Position numbers and translations under genes: made by a program | Assembly: GCA_030062745.1 (NCBI GenBank) | Contig: CP099842.1 | Location: 5,809,822 to 5,873,821 of the forward strand | Direction: 5' to 3' | Length of the DNA: 64,000 nucleotides | Origin: Capitulum mitella | Lineage: Eukaryota; Arthropoda; Thecostraca; Pollicipedomorpha; Pollicipedidae | Notes under the pieces: model-generated | Database searches by the model: none | The model's input: only the letters and a program-made list of their open reading frames with translations | What the model was told of the DNA's origin: nothing | In this document: one piece after another, positions 34,116-45,165 of the stretch | Position numbering within the stretch: the stretch's first letter is position 1 | Layout of the letters: every line of letters starts with the position of its first letter

Positions 34116-37100
34116 AGCGAAGCGCTGTCCGCACGTCCGTCCCGCCTTCCCGGTAACGACACCAATAAACGGGCAGATCGTCAGCGGCAGACAGCGATAA
34201 GTCCCGGAACAAAACAGCGGCCCGGTTCGGCCGGCCTCTCGCACCGGCCGGCGATCGATGCGTCGAACGGCCGCGCTCCGCCGCCGGCGCCGGTCAGCGC
34301 CAGCCTCCGCTCCGCAAACAGCGCGCGTAATTTCAGCCGCGTTTGCTCTTCGGGCGTCGGGGAGATTGCATCGCGACGCCATCAACCTGTCTCGGGCTGG
34401 GTCGGCCCGCACGCCCGCGCCCGCGACCCCATCGCGGTGAAGGTCAGGCTGATATCCGTCAGAGAATGACCTGCAATACGAAACAGGGTGTTGGTGATTT
34501 CTCTGCCCGGTATAACCTGCATCATGCTCGGATCCAAGGGAGGCTAATAGGTGCATTGCGTCGGCCCCTCTATGCGATGCTTTTACGGATTTAAAAAAGA
34601 AATAAATAAACAAATGCGCGGAGAGATGGCGGTTCACGATGCCACGTGCGCCATTCCCCTACTTTGAAACGTGCTCAACTTTCCAAAAACCCTGGATCTG
34701 CACCTAATGCTAGATCTATGGAAGTGGGAGGGCAAATAAAGTTGCGAGAATTCACCAAAATGTGCCAACAAGTTGAATACATGAACCCCTCCCACTCCAC
34801 CTAAACTGTTTTTCGCCCGCAATGAAGTCCACATAGCTCTGCACTTACTGCCAATCAGTTTGCATTTCCTTATTCCTCATTGGTTTGAGCTGAACGTCAA
34901 TTTTCCGGTATTGCACGTAAATCATCTTCGATGTTGGTGCGGGACTGCGCTACCAACTAGAAGACTGTTGAGTCGTTAAATCCCATGGATGTCTACCTTA
35001 CGTCTACCTGGCTGTTTCATGGATGTCTACGCTGTTGGCAAAACTTTTTATGTTTGGTATATATATGACTGCGGTATAGAGAAGCTGAGCGTAATCTGCG
35101 TTGGATTCTGGTGCAAGCCTTGGAAAGGGAGGAAAAACATCTTATATTTCCTTGTTTCATTTTCATCTTCTGGCTTTATCAGCATTGCACTTGAACGACG
35201 AGAGGCATCGACTTCAGACTGCAGTTTCACTACACACCGTAACTGCTTCATACTAAAATGAAATTGTCTGCAGTGGGACGTTCCATGCTGGGAAAGCGAA
35301 GTTCACGCCACATGCCCGAAATCCGAAGAGGTTTATTCCGGTCGGAGAGCGAAGGGCCTCTGTCAAGTGGTATGCACTGCGAGCCTACATTGAAAGGTCC
35401 CCATGGGAAAGACTACGGGGGAAACTCCACAAGAGACCCTTCACGGAGTAATCCATTTGGAGCTATCCGGAGCTATACGGAGTTATTCATTGCGATTTGG
35501 AAGGTTTCATAAGTGGGTTAATACTGGTGTTTTTCGCAGAAAAAATTCTTCTCCAAATGCTTCCACGGAGGCTTCACCCTGAGGGAACCTCGGATATTGA
35601 TATCAATGATATCCTTTGAGGCCGGCATGAAGCCTTGAAACCTCTATGGAGTGAAGTTCGCTAAGGGGCATCTAAAGGCGCCTGCTGAGGAGCTCCTCGA
35701 CGGGCCACCAGGGGCGTACCTATGGGGACCTTAGAAAACCTTCTAGAGCGGGTCTCATCCACGGGCTGGCCCAGACCATGGACTAACGGGGGAGGTAAAT
35801 TTCCATTCGTATGGTCTAATCTACCCCTAAATATTGATTTCTACATAGATTTCAGCCACTTTGCCGCGCCATTTTCGAAAATTAGCATATATATTTCAAA
35901 ATGTTTCGTTAACAAAATATTTGCACTTTGCCGTCTGAAAAGGAGCCCAAAAGACATGTTGGTCATCTTTCCTGAATAAAGGGGGCAGGCCACGATTCTC
36001 TCCTCCCCCCCGGACCCGTGAGTGGCCTCAAAGGATGAACAGCACAAAGAGGCCCATACACAGGAACTTCCACGAAGGGCCTCTGTTGTGGAAACTGTGA
36101 AGGGTCATCAGAGACGGCTTCAACGAGAGACCCACACCGAATGCCCTATATAAAAAAGCCTTTCAGTTTGGGCTTTTCAAAAAGGGCCTTACGGGAAAAT
36201 TTCCAAAAGCGTTTCACAGTGATGGCCTCGCGAAGAAGTTCCAAACCAAATTCCCTCGAGGGGCCTCCATAAAGTGCCGCACACAGACGGGTGGCACTAC
36301 GAAGGGCAATTCTTTAAACGGCTCTGAGAGGACGACCAGACCAGGACCTGTGGGTCTGCGGGCCTATGCGGAAAGGTTTTCACGTAGGAGAGGTTAACGC
36401 ACCTCTGTCAGAAAATATCTCCTCGATGTCATTGGAATGTCAAGGGCTTGTGATACGGCTGCGCTGGACGGCTTCAAACGACGGTTATAGTGATTGCCAT
36501 TTTGAAGAATATTGCGCTCCCGGATGTCAATGACTGCACCTGACTGCATGCTTCTGGTACGGTTGGGTGGTTGCAGTCGTCATGTACAGCGATGTAGTCT
36601 TAATGGATGCTAAAGGAGCTCCCAATGATCACTTTTATCTCTGCAACGACACTTACCACCTGTTGGATAAGCGTCAAAACGTGTATTCAGTTGGCTAAAA
36701 GCATTCTCCTTTTCAGCTTACTTTGGCGTTACCAGGCACTTCGGAGCTCCGGATATCCTAAAATGTTTTCTTGAATGGACTTCTGGAGCTGAATGCAACG
36801 CTATAAGCAGAATGAAACAACGGAATGAAATCCCTATGGCCGGAAGGCAATATTTGCTCAGTGAAGATATTGCAGCCAGGCAAGAATTCCCCAGGCACCC
36901 ATTTCTTTCATTTTCATTGGGTTTTGGACCTTCGCTCACTCCTTACATATCTCATTTGGCTATGGTGTGGTTTTTGTGTACGGCGTCCAATGATACGCCG
37001 AGGCGGGATGATGGTAAATAATGCAGCTTAGGTCAAAGACCCAAAACTCACAAAACCTAGCATGTTGTCAGTTAATGTCCCTTTGAATTTTTTTCTCAGG

Positions 37101-37695
37101 ATGTTTGAGGAATATTGGAATTAAATTAACATGGAATGAGTGTGGTCAGTTAACAACAGTTGGGCTGCAGCCTTCTTTAGGATAAAAACAAAGGTTACCA
37201 AATTACCCCAAAGTCCCTTTAACGTCAAAATGTTGAGACGCCTCATTGGAGTCACCTGGTTAATCCAAAACCACGAAGAGTTCTGTCTCGCTGGCGCGAA
37301 TGAAAACTTCTTGTTGGTTGTGTAAAAGCCGTAGCTTGTTACTGCCTCCAGAAAGCCAAGAAAACACGAACAGCCTTTGGGCCCGTCCGTTGGTTACTGG
37401 CATCCCCGTGGCGGCTGGTGCCGTACTGGCAGCACTGAACGTCGCGGGACTACTTCTCCCTGTCTCAGGGGTCAACGCACGGGGTTGCCGTTTAGTCGCT
37501 TTATCCCCGTGTGGTCGCCTATCGTTCGGTCATGTGGCTGACGCCTCCGTGCAGTTGCCACGATCCGTGAAGCTTACGCGCGCAGGCGCTGTGTAGTCAC
37601 CGCGCAGTCACCGTGCGGGCATCACGTAACCGCTGCATAGGCGCCGCCGTCATCGCCGTTTAGTCAACGCAGAGTTACCACGAAGTTGTCACCAC
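34116..37695. other. noncoding stretch with a weak GGGCCTC-rich degenerate region
   Basis: From about 35320 to 36400 the words AAGGGCCTC, GGGCCTTA and GAGGGGCCTCC recur loosely, suggesting an old decayed repeat. No ORF or RNA gene recognised. A (TA)-rich patch occurs near 35890. Confidence 0.35.
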
Positions 37696-38515
37696 GGAGT
37701 CGCCGGGAGTGTCTGGTTAGCCACCACCGAGTCGCTGTGTGTGCATAGCCATCACGGAATCACCGTGAGTCTCTGTATGGCCACTACAGTGTCGTCGTGG
37801 GGCTGTGCAGCCACCGCGGTGTCGCCGTGAGTCTCTGTATAGCCGCCACGGAGTCACCGTGAGTCTCTGTAGAACCACCAGTGTCGCCGTGAGTCTGTAT
37901 AGACACCACGGAATCGCCGTGATTCCCTGTAGATCCACCAGTGTCGCCGTGGGTCTCTGTATAGACACCACGGAATCGCCGTGATTCCCTGTAGATCCAC
38001 CAGTGTCGCCGTGAGTCTTTATATAGCCGCCACGGAGTCATTGTGAGTCTCTGCAGAACCACCAGTGTCGCCATGAGTCTGTATAGCCGCCACGGAGTCA
38101 CCGTAAGTCTCTGCAGAACCACCAGTGTCGCCATGAGTCTGTATAGCCGCCACGGAGTCACCGTGAGTCTCTGTAGAACCACCAGTGTCGCCGTGAGTCT
38201 GTATAGCCGCCACGGAGTCACCGTGAGTCTCTGTAGAACCACCAGTGTCGCCGTGAGTCTGTATAGACACCACGGAATCGCCGTGATTCCCTGTAGATCC
38301 ACCAGTGTCGCCGTGGGTCTCTGTATAGGCACCACGGAATCGCCGTGATTCCCTGTAGATCCACCAGTGTCGCCGTGAGTCTTTATATAGCCGCCACGGA
38401 GTCATTGTGAGTCTCTGCAGAACCACCAGTGTCGCCATGAGTCTGTATAGCCGCCACGGAGTCACCGTGAGTCTCTCTTTACAGCCACGGAGTAGCCGTG
38501 AGTCTCAGTATAGCC
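37696..38515 (-). repeat. 60-bp minisatellite with 364-bp higher-order period
   Basis: Units pair CCACCAGTGTCGCCGTGAGT with GCCGCCACGGAGTCACCGTG. The run 38041-38260 shows four units in exact 60-base register. GATTCCCTGTAGATCCACC starts at 37921 and again at 38285, and the following ~130 bases match, so a block of 364 bases is itself duplicated. Because 60 is divisible by three, a frame of 183 codons stays open on the minus strand with a 20-residue repeat. Nothing indicates it is translated. Confidence 0.9.
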
Positions 38516-38890
38516 GCCACGGCGACGCCGGTCGTGCGCCGGGGACGGATAAGCTGGGAGAGGTCGGGGCGGCGCCAGCGCGGCCGCGCCAGTTCCAATT
38601 AGCGGCGCGCCCGCCGCCGGCGTCGGACAGGCGCCGTCACCGTCGGCCGCGCTTTTTACGGCGGCCGACGACGCGCGCGCGCGCTCGCGGCCGTCGGGCC
38701 GATCCGACACGAGCTGGGTGGTCCGGCGGCGGCGTCTGACGGCCCCGGCGCGCCGAGTTCGTGCCCAAACAGACGGCCCGTGGCGCGGAGTCGGGAGACG
38801 CGGCGGGCCGAGCTGCGACTGACGGCCCGGGCGAGCTGCCAGGAAAGGAACGCGCCGCCGCCGGGTCGGCGCGGACCCCGGGTACGCCCT
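38516..38890. other. GC-rich island
   Basis: CpG-dense sequence right after the minisatellite. Open frames occur on both strands without recognisable domains. Confidence 0.45.
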
Positions 38891-39750
38891 GAAATAAGAA
38901 ACATGACACCATCATCGACGTCAGAGCAGAGATTTTGGCAACTGCCAGGGCCAGCGCCAAATCACATTGGTGTCGTCGGCCGCTGAACAAGCAAATAATG
39001 CCCCGGCACTTAACTTAATTGCGTTTCGAGCAGCGCAGGAGGTTTCCCTTGGGTAGAATTATAAGACCAACTTCAGGATTCCTTCGTCATGTGTAGACCA
39101 GATGTACAGACTACTATACCAGACTGATGAGATGCGGGGGTTGCAGTGAGGTAAAATAACATTGCACGTCCAAAAAAGGACTTCTTTGCTGTCCTGCTTT
39201 GTGATGTTTTCGAAAGGCATCAATGTTCGTAACTGTCATTCAAGATAATTTTGCTGTTTTTTTCGTTTTTGCGTCAGTTTTGATGACCTCAAACCTCGCC
39301 TAAAAGTGCTTTTCGCTCGCATATGCTTCCATGTACACCTTGCTCCCGTTCAGTAATATTCCGTGATCAAATTCAACAACAACAAAATGCCACCATAATA
39401 TTGCGTTCCTTTTGGGCAACAGGGCTCAACAGGATCCGAGCCTTGTTGCACATCAGAGGTGCATTAGTATGACAAAGTTCCCTGCAATAAGTTTGTCGGA
39501 ATTCGTACACTGGCTTTGCAGCGGCCACCGATGCAGCGAGCTTTTCAAAGCCGAGCTTTACTTTATTTTACTTTACTTTTGCGGCAGGGCGCGGTCGAAA
39601 AGATTCCGTTGCCGTCGCGTCTCGTCGTTTTAGAATATGGTCTATTCACGAGCTCTTTGGTGAACATGGACAGGTCGAGATATTTTGCTAATGAGTACCT
39701 TCAGCTTTATGCCTCTTTTCTAAAAATAAATGAAAAAAAAAAATCCTCGT
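38891..39750. other. noncoding stretch, nothing recognised
   Basis: AT-rich with no gene or repeat recognised. Confidence 0.35.
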
Positions 39751-39756
39751 CCATAT

Positions 39757-39957
39757 CAGGGTTGTAAACAATTCAGAATCGAATCAGAATCGATTCCGAC
39801 CCACCGACTTTTTTCGTGGATCAGAAGCAGAACCGATTGCCTATTCAACGACTGTGAATCAGAATCAGAATCAGAATCATCTTTTAGTTCAAGAATCGGA
39901 ATCGAGTCGATTCGCATACTTATTTGGAATAGATTCAGGGAATCGGTCATCACCCTG
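39757..39957. mobile_element. small MITE with GAATCAGAATCG ends
   Basis: Left end CAGGGTTGTAAACAATTC. The right end reverse-complemented is CAGGGTGATGACCGATTC. The interior is full of GAATCAGAATC words, like the ends of the element at 11972-12705. About 201 bases. No convincing target duplication (flanks GTCCATAT and GTTTACCA). Confidence 0.6.
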
Positions 39958-39973
39958 GTTTACCACAGGCCTG

Positions 39974-40310
39974 CCCGGTCCATTAATTCTGTGAGGTCTC
40001 TGAAAATTGTAAGGTTCTGGTGGCTTCATCACCTTTGAGTGTAATCGGCACGAGACCTCTTTCAGACCTAAGCCGGGGCCCCTGGAAAGATAAGAACCCC
40101 GGTTTGGTGCAGGCCAACCCGGTCCATTACTTCAACGAGGCCCCCTGAAAACTGTGAGGTCCTGGTCGCTGGACTGCCTTTGGAGTGTAATTGGTACGAG
40201 GTCCTCTCGCAGACCTGAGCCGGGTTCGAGCCCCGGCTAGGCGCAGGCCACCCCGGTCCATCAGTTCCGTGAGGCCCCCGCGAATTTTAAGGTCTTGGTC
40301 GCTGGAGCAC
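39974..40310 (+). repeat. tandem tRNA-derived SINE-like units
   Basis: Three partial units begin with CCCGGTCCATTA or a close match at 39974, 40118 and 40252 (steps 144 and 134). The second ends with a canonical tRNA T-arm, CCGGGTTCGAGCCCCGG (40220-40236). It is preceded by an anticodon-arm-like hairpin AGGTC/GACCT (40199-40216, 8-base loop) and a D-arm-like GTGTAATTGGTACGA. The acceptor stem does not pair, so this is not a working tRNA gene. Confidence 0.5.
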
Positions 40311-40895
40311 CTTTCATTGATTGACTGATTATTGGGGCTTAGGGGAGCACCGACTTCTTGGTTACAAGGCGCCCATGGGGTCCTTTTGAGAGAAGCCGGG
40401 CCCATTGCGGAAGGCCGTTAAAAAACTGTAAGTTCGCGGTTCCTGTCACCTCTGGGAGTAACCTCTTCGAGGCCCCTTCCGGAAGAGAGCTGAGGCCCCT
40501 AACCAAGAAGACTTGGCAGAATACGCACGCTATGTGTCTAGTTCCTTTTGTTTGTTTATTGGTGTTTTAGGGCGAGCCGTGCCTAGTTCCTTGCCTGCAC
40601 AGTTATGTTTTCTTTTTTGTTCTGCTTTCAGCCTGTTCGTCGCTCTTGCCCCATCTTCTCTTTTGTTCAGTTTCTTACGAGCTCCCGAAGCTCATAAATG
40701 GGGGACAGAAACATGTTGTTACCCGGGTCCATCGCGGCTGGGGGAAGGGGGCAGTTGTTTCCCTGCCTCCCCTCTTCCGCCACCCTTGTTTATGAACAAA
40801 TTTCTCCAAAAAAGGAAAACTCGAACGATGGCCTTGCGAAACATGGCAATTCGCCTCTTGAACGTTAATTGCATTTTTTCAGCAACTAATAGAGG
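40311..40895. other. noncoding; second copy of a dispersed C-rich repeat
   Basis: 40697-40790 resembles 32797-32893 (TGGGGGACAGAAACATGTTG, then GCGGCTGGGG, then TCTTCCGCC). No gene recognised. Confidence 0.35.
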
Positions 40896-40903
40896 CATTT
40901 AAG

Positions 40904-41347
40904 CAGGGGTACCTTTTTGTATTTCTTTGTCGGAATCCCGCCCCCCCCCCTTTTCAATGCTGATTTATCGCCCTCCCAATGTTGATTTGGACCCCCAGTG
41001 TTTTCTGTCAGATTTAGAACGGGAAATAGGGAATAATAATGAAAAGGATGACCACAAAAGATAAGAGATAGCCAGAAAGTATAGAATGAAGCATAAAGTG
41101 ATCTAAACAATTAAGACAAGAAAAAGTGACGAATTTTGTGGTGAAACGAACACTCTATTGGGGTCTCGGTTTCTATAGGCCTGGTAATGCTAAGGGCCTA
41201 CCAATATTAATTTATGTCCTACCAATGTTCCTCTGGGCGTAACCAGCGCTTTTTTAGGAAATCTTAAATTATAACTGTATGTAAAACAGGAGGCTGGAGT
41301 AAAAGATATAAGCAATAATCATGAATTTCATGTAACAGAGTAATGGC
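40904..41347. mobile_element. TA-core MITE, left part of split copy
   Basis: Begins CAGGGGTACC after CATTTAAG. Family landmarks are CCAATGTTGATTTGG, AGATAAGAGATAGCCAGAAAGTA and a second, more diverged partial repeat of the same block (41180-41330). It is interrupted at 41348 by a hAT element and resumes at 44794. Confidence 0.65.
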
Positions 41348-41679
41348 CATAGGTGGGCATCGTTACTAAAAAATGTAACTTCGTTACTCGTTACTCCGTT
41401 ACTCAAAAAAGCCAGTCCGTTACTCGTTACTCCGTTACTTGCCTTAAAAAGAACGGAAGTTACCGTACTCCGTTATTCCGTTACTTTTTTAAATGCAGTG
41501 AAAACCAAGCGAACGCGGGTTTTAAGTATTTTGTGCTGCTTTGTGGTTGTAAAACGCATTCCATATACAAAGGGAAGAAACAAAAAGCGCTTACCCAAAA
41601 CACTCCGCTAGTTGCCCACTGCCCTCACCAGCCGTTGTAGAGTCGGCGGCGCCGGGACAACAGCCACGGCGGGTATTCT

Positions 41680-41795
41680 ACCACTGTGTTAGCCACAATG
41701 TTCAAACCAACGAATTCCTGTTCATTGCCCGCGGCGCCGACGAAGCGGGAACAACCGGCGCTGGAGCGGACGCATGCAAAATGCGACAAACAGCG
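41680..41795 (-). pseudogene. possible remnant of hAT transposase C-terminus
   Basis: On the minus strand, neighbouring frames give SSAGCSRFVGAAGN and, shifted, a frame with HASAP and NRNSL. Together these recall the hAT C-terminal dimerisation motif (SxPxERvFSxAG...RxxL). At least one frameshift would be needed and the key Glu-Arg pair is not clear. Its position near one end of a hAT element supports the reading. Weak by itself. Confidence 0.3.
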
Positions 41796-42169
41796 GACAT
41801 CTATCGACTGGGTTTGATCAACAATGCCTCTCGAAGTATCCGCCCTGAACATAATGGTCTCCGTTCAGAGCTCGTTTCGGTCTCGCCAACTTCTTGTTTT
41901 GTTTTGAAATTATGTGTGTGTATTAGTTTGTGTACGAGCGCGTGCGTGGAGGTAAGATTCTTGATACCCCTGACGTTTTTTTAATACCAAACGACGAAGG
42001 ACTCAACAAAACATGACTGATATGGATTTTATTATTGTGAAATAAAAGACTAAAAAAAGGTGCTTTAGTACCTCTTCCGCACCCTTGAAAAGGCAAATTA
42101 GCTATAAAAACATGGTCATAAGTAAGATGCAACGGAGGATGTTAGCCGTTCACAAGTGAAACATTTTGG

Positions 42170-42527
42170 AACGATGACGTGACCTGACCTGACCCCTGTG
42201 AAAGGCCAAAATTGATATCAATGAACTCGCTATTGTCTTACGGTTCAGTATATGTCGCTTAAGTTCAGCTTTTCAGGGACAAAATATTGTGTCTATTTAC
42301 CTAATTCCAAGGACGTGTTTTGACCTTTCATGGCGTCTGGTGGCCTCAAAATTGACCTGAGGTCAAAACCCTTGAATGTTTTCGTCTCGGTTTGACAAAA
42401 CCTTTCCACCGGTGTTTTCCTTTTTTCCGTGCGATATATGGGAGCCGAGATCCTGGGAGGTGCGGAAATCCGCGCCCCTCCTCCGGCCGGGCAAAGGGCA
42501 TTCTGAGCCCGGCCGGAGACGGGTTAA
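42170..42527 (+). mobile_element. right-hand part of another TTAA-family relative (partial)
   Basis: Ends with GAGATCcTGGGAGG, a TCCGC word, a GC hairpin and GACGGGTTAA (TTAA 42524-42527), parallel to the right end of copies 1 and 2. It also carries AGGTCA half-sites: overlapping TGACCT at 42180-42190, TGACCT at 42321-42326, and an everted pair TGACCTGAGGTCA at 42353-42365. Left end not found. Confidence 0.4.
42481..42518. repeat. perfect 12-bp GC-rich hairpin
   Basis: CTCCGGCCGGGC (42481-42492) and its exact complement GCCCGGCCGGAG (42507-42518) are separated by 14 bases. It lies in the subterminal part of the partial TTAA element. Confidence 0.8.
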
Positions 42528-42538
42528 AAACACTTCAT

Positions 42539-43938
42539 TTAACCCTATTCCCTGTGGGGGGGGCAGATTCTGCTACCCGTGTCTTTTTGCTTGTCGCTCT
42601 CACACTGTTTGCCGCAGCGCCACAAGATTTTCTGGCATTTCATGGAATTGATACACACGTGTTTTGTCAACATTTAAAAAAAAAAATCGGTCCCGCAGAG
42701 GCGGTTCCAAGCCTCCGTTTTCCGCGGTAATGTGCTGTGCGTGAAGCTGCAAAGTTGTGCGGTTCACTATCGTGACATTCTGAGTAGAAATAAAGATCAT
42801 TGACTCATTTATATAGTCATACACATCCTAAACAATGCGTATGCACACACATTTTCAGGCGAACGCACACCCAGGTACTGAACAAATGGGGGAGCACACT
42901 ATTGTGCTTATGGTGCCCTCCCAATTTTCTTTACCTGGATCCACCTCTGCGCTACATATAAACTTAAACTGGGTTGCTAGTTGTACATCTGATGTTTATA
43001 TCACCCAAAACAAACAAAAACGAAGGAAATTTTTTATTTCAAAAATCACCCTCTTGCCTCCCTGGAACTGCCTATGGTTTTCTATTTTAAATTTCAGCTT
43101 TCGGTATAAAAAGACTTGGACGTTCCAAGCTGAACCGTGTTATTCCCATGAAAATTGGTTGGTAAACACGGCCGCAGTGACCTTTCGAAAATCCCGAAAT
43201 TTTGGAGTTTGTTTGCCCCCACGCCCTATTTTCTGAATTTTTGAATTTTTGGGGTCCGAAATTGGAGATCTCGTTGAAACATATTAAATGGCATTCATCC
43301 CATCAACATTGGACGAATGCATCTTGAGATCCTGGAAGGGCGGGGAGGGGAGGGGGCAGAATTGGTAATCTTCACCTTTCGGCCAATGCATATTTTTCGA
43401 AGGTGCAAAAGTGGCAACGGCTCATATCATGTTTGGGTTTGGGTCCTCACTTCTGCGTCTACAAAAATAATGTGTCAGCCGAAAGGTGTTTCGGCCAGTT
43501 GATATTTTTTCGGGAACGCAGGAGTGGTAACTCGAACCGCATGGACAATGTAGCTGTCCTCCAAGTTAAAAATGATTTAACTAACCTAACCTAAAACCTA
43601 CTGTATGGTTGCAGGATTGCCCTAGATGGGCATGTAAAACTAATCTTTTGTTAGGTTCAATTTGCCTGTTTTTTGGTTTGGTTAGCTCGTATCGGCTGAA
43701 GGCAAACATGTGTCAACTGAATCAAAATTCAAGAGTTACCTAACCAAGTCAGTTTACACATCCAGTAGGGGGCAGTGCTTAGAAAAATACCTGAATGGGC
43801 TAAATTGTTCACACAACTTGTGTTGCCACTTCCGCGTCTCCAAAAATTACGCGTAAGCGTCGGCCGAAAGGTAGATTACCGCAGATCTGCCCCCCCCAGA
43901 GTAATGTGAATCTCACTGCCTGCAGAGAATATGGTTAA
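42539..43938 (+). mobile_element. diverged TTAA-family element nested in the hAT element
   Basis: Left TTAACCCTATTCCCTG followed by a G run and GCAGATTCTGCT. Right end AGAGAATATGGTTAA preceded by AGATCTGCCCCCCC. The ends match copies 1 and 2 in layout, and TTAA is present on both sides (42539-42542 and 43935-43938). The interior is largely different, so it is a distinct or older subfamily. Lies wholly inside 41348-44793. Confidence 0.55.
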
Positions 43939-44793
43939 GGCAAATAGTCCAAGCAATAGTCGACAAGCTTCATAATTATGCTTCACTACTGACAACTTAT
44001 TGTGCACATTCTGTTCTCAACAGACGTAAAGACGTACAGGCGTAAAGACGCCTTGATGGGACATTTTAGTGTCAGTTAGTTAAAATTTCAGGCCAGTCAA
44101 GAATCAATCACCACTCCATCACCCCATGGGCACCACAGATCCAAGGCCATGGCGGCAGTAATCATGTGCTCAACAGCCTTGAGTGATCTTGGCGGGGAAC
44201 CGTGTGGCGGTGGTAAGCAATCCGTGACTAACTTGAGACAACATTGAAAACTGCCGTCAGCTGGCTGTTCCAGCATAAATGACAATAACTTTGATATCTT
44301 TTAGCCTGAAAAATGACGACTGGTTAATTTATCATTTTAAGTCATATCAGACTTACGCATAATTCAATACTTTTGTCCCAAAAGAGACCAAAGTCAGCTG
44401 GCCTTTATACTGAACCATTGCCGCCAGCTTGCCGTCAACGTTTATCAGCTGACGAATATTGTCAACAAGTCTACTCCGCGACTGTCAGCTGAGTGCGCGC
44501 CCAGCCGCGCTTGTATCGCCGCACGCTATTGGGCGTTGGCTATTCAAGTAGCCAATGGTGTGTGCCGATGCAAATAAAGCCGGGCGGTGTCTGCAAGGAG
44601 TTTAAAAAGTAACGGAGTAACGGAGTAACGGAGTAACGGACCAAAAAGTAACGGAGTAACGGACCACAAAAGTAACTTCCGTTACTCAGTCCGTTACAGT
44701 AAAATAAAAGTAACGGGTCCGTTACTCCGTTGCTCAAAAAAGTAACTTCGTTAGTAACGGAGTAACGGAGTAACGGACCAGTGCCCACCTATG

Positions 44794-44809
44794 GTAATGG
44801 CACAGATAT

Positions 44810-44882
<73 letters not shown>

Positions 44883-44922
44883 GCATATCTCTACCTATAT
44901 CTACCCATGTATCTATAAATTC

Positions 44923-44975
<53 letters not shown>

Positions 44976-45157
44976 TAGTGCGGTAAACGCAATTTCATAT
45001 TCCTCACATAAACAGTAACAAAAAACTCACAAATTTCCGCTGGTCAAAACAAAGTGGAATAAATCCGTTAAGAAACCAGGTTTATTTGGGGGGAGCTCGT
45101 CGAGCCCTCGACTCGCCCCCCCCCCCCTCCAACGCTTCACACAAAACGACATCCCTG
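44794..45157. mobile_element. TA-core MITE, right part of split copy
   Basis: Starts with the second GTAATGGC, then (AC)n and (TA)n tracts, then the family block CTGGTCAAAACAAAGTGGAA, a C run, and the terminal ACGACATCCCTG at 45157. The following CGTTCAAG matches the left flank CATTTAAG in 6 of 8 positions. With 40904-41347 it makes one MITE split by the hAT insertion. Confidence 0.65.
44816..44970. repeat. compound (AC)n and (TA)n microsatellite
   Basis: (CA)n at 44816-44841, (TA)n at 44842-44880, then a 42-base spacer and (TA)n at 44923-44970. It is the expanded centre of the TA-core MITE. Confidence 0.95.
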
Positions 45158-45165
45158 CGTTCAAG

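Larger units (their letters stand above)
41348..44793 (-). mobile_element. 3.4-kb hAT-like element with perfect 8-bp target duplication
   Basis: Ends CATAGGTGGGC and GCCCACCTATG are perfect 11-bp inverted repeats. The identical octamer GTAATGGC lies on both sides (41340-41347 and 44794-44801). Subterminal regions carry many GTTACTCCGTTACTC repeats in opposite orientation at the two ends, as in other hAT elements. The interior has no intact transposase. A decayed hAT-dimerisation-like segment is on the minus strand near 41680-41795. TTAA-family elements lie inside at about 42.2-43.9 kb. Confidence 0.85.

Noticed and set aside
33661-34637. Long minus-strand frames with repeated GADRAVVRGEEGM
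   Set aside because: They read a 43-base minisatellite in changing phase. The periodic peptide is a translation artefact.
37784-38335. 183-codon repeat-protein-like frame
   Set aside because: Explained by a 60-base minisatellite whose period is divisible by three. No start context or splice sites support expression.
40199-40245. Working tRNA gene
   Set aside because: The T-arm and an anticodon-like stem are present, but the anticodon loop is 8 bases and the acceptor stem does not pair. Better read as SINE.
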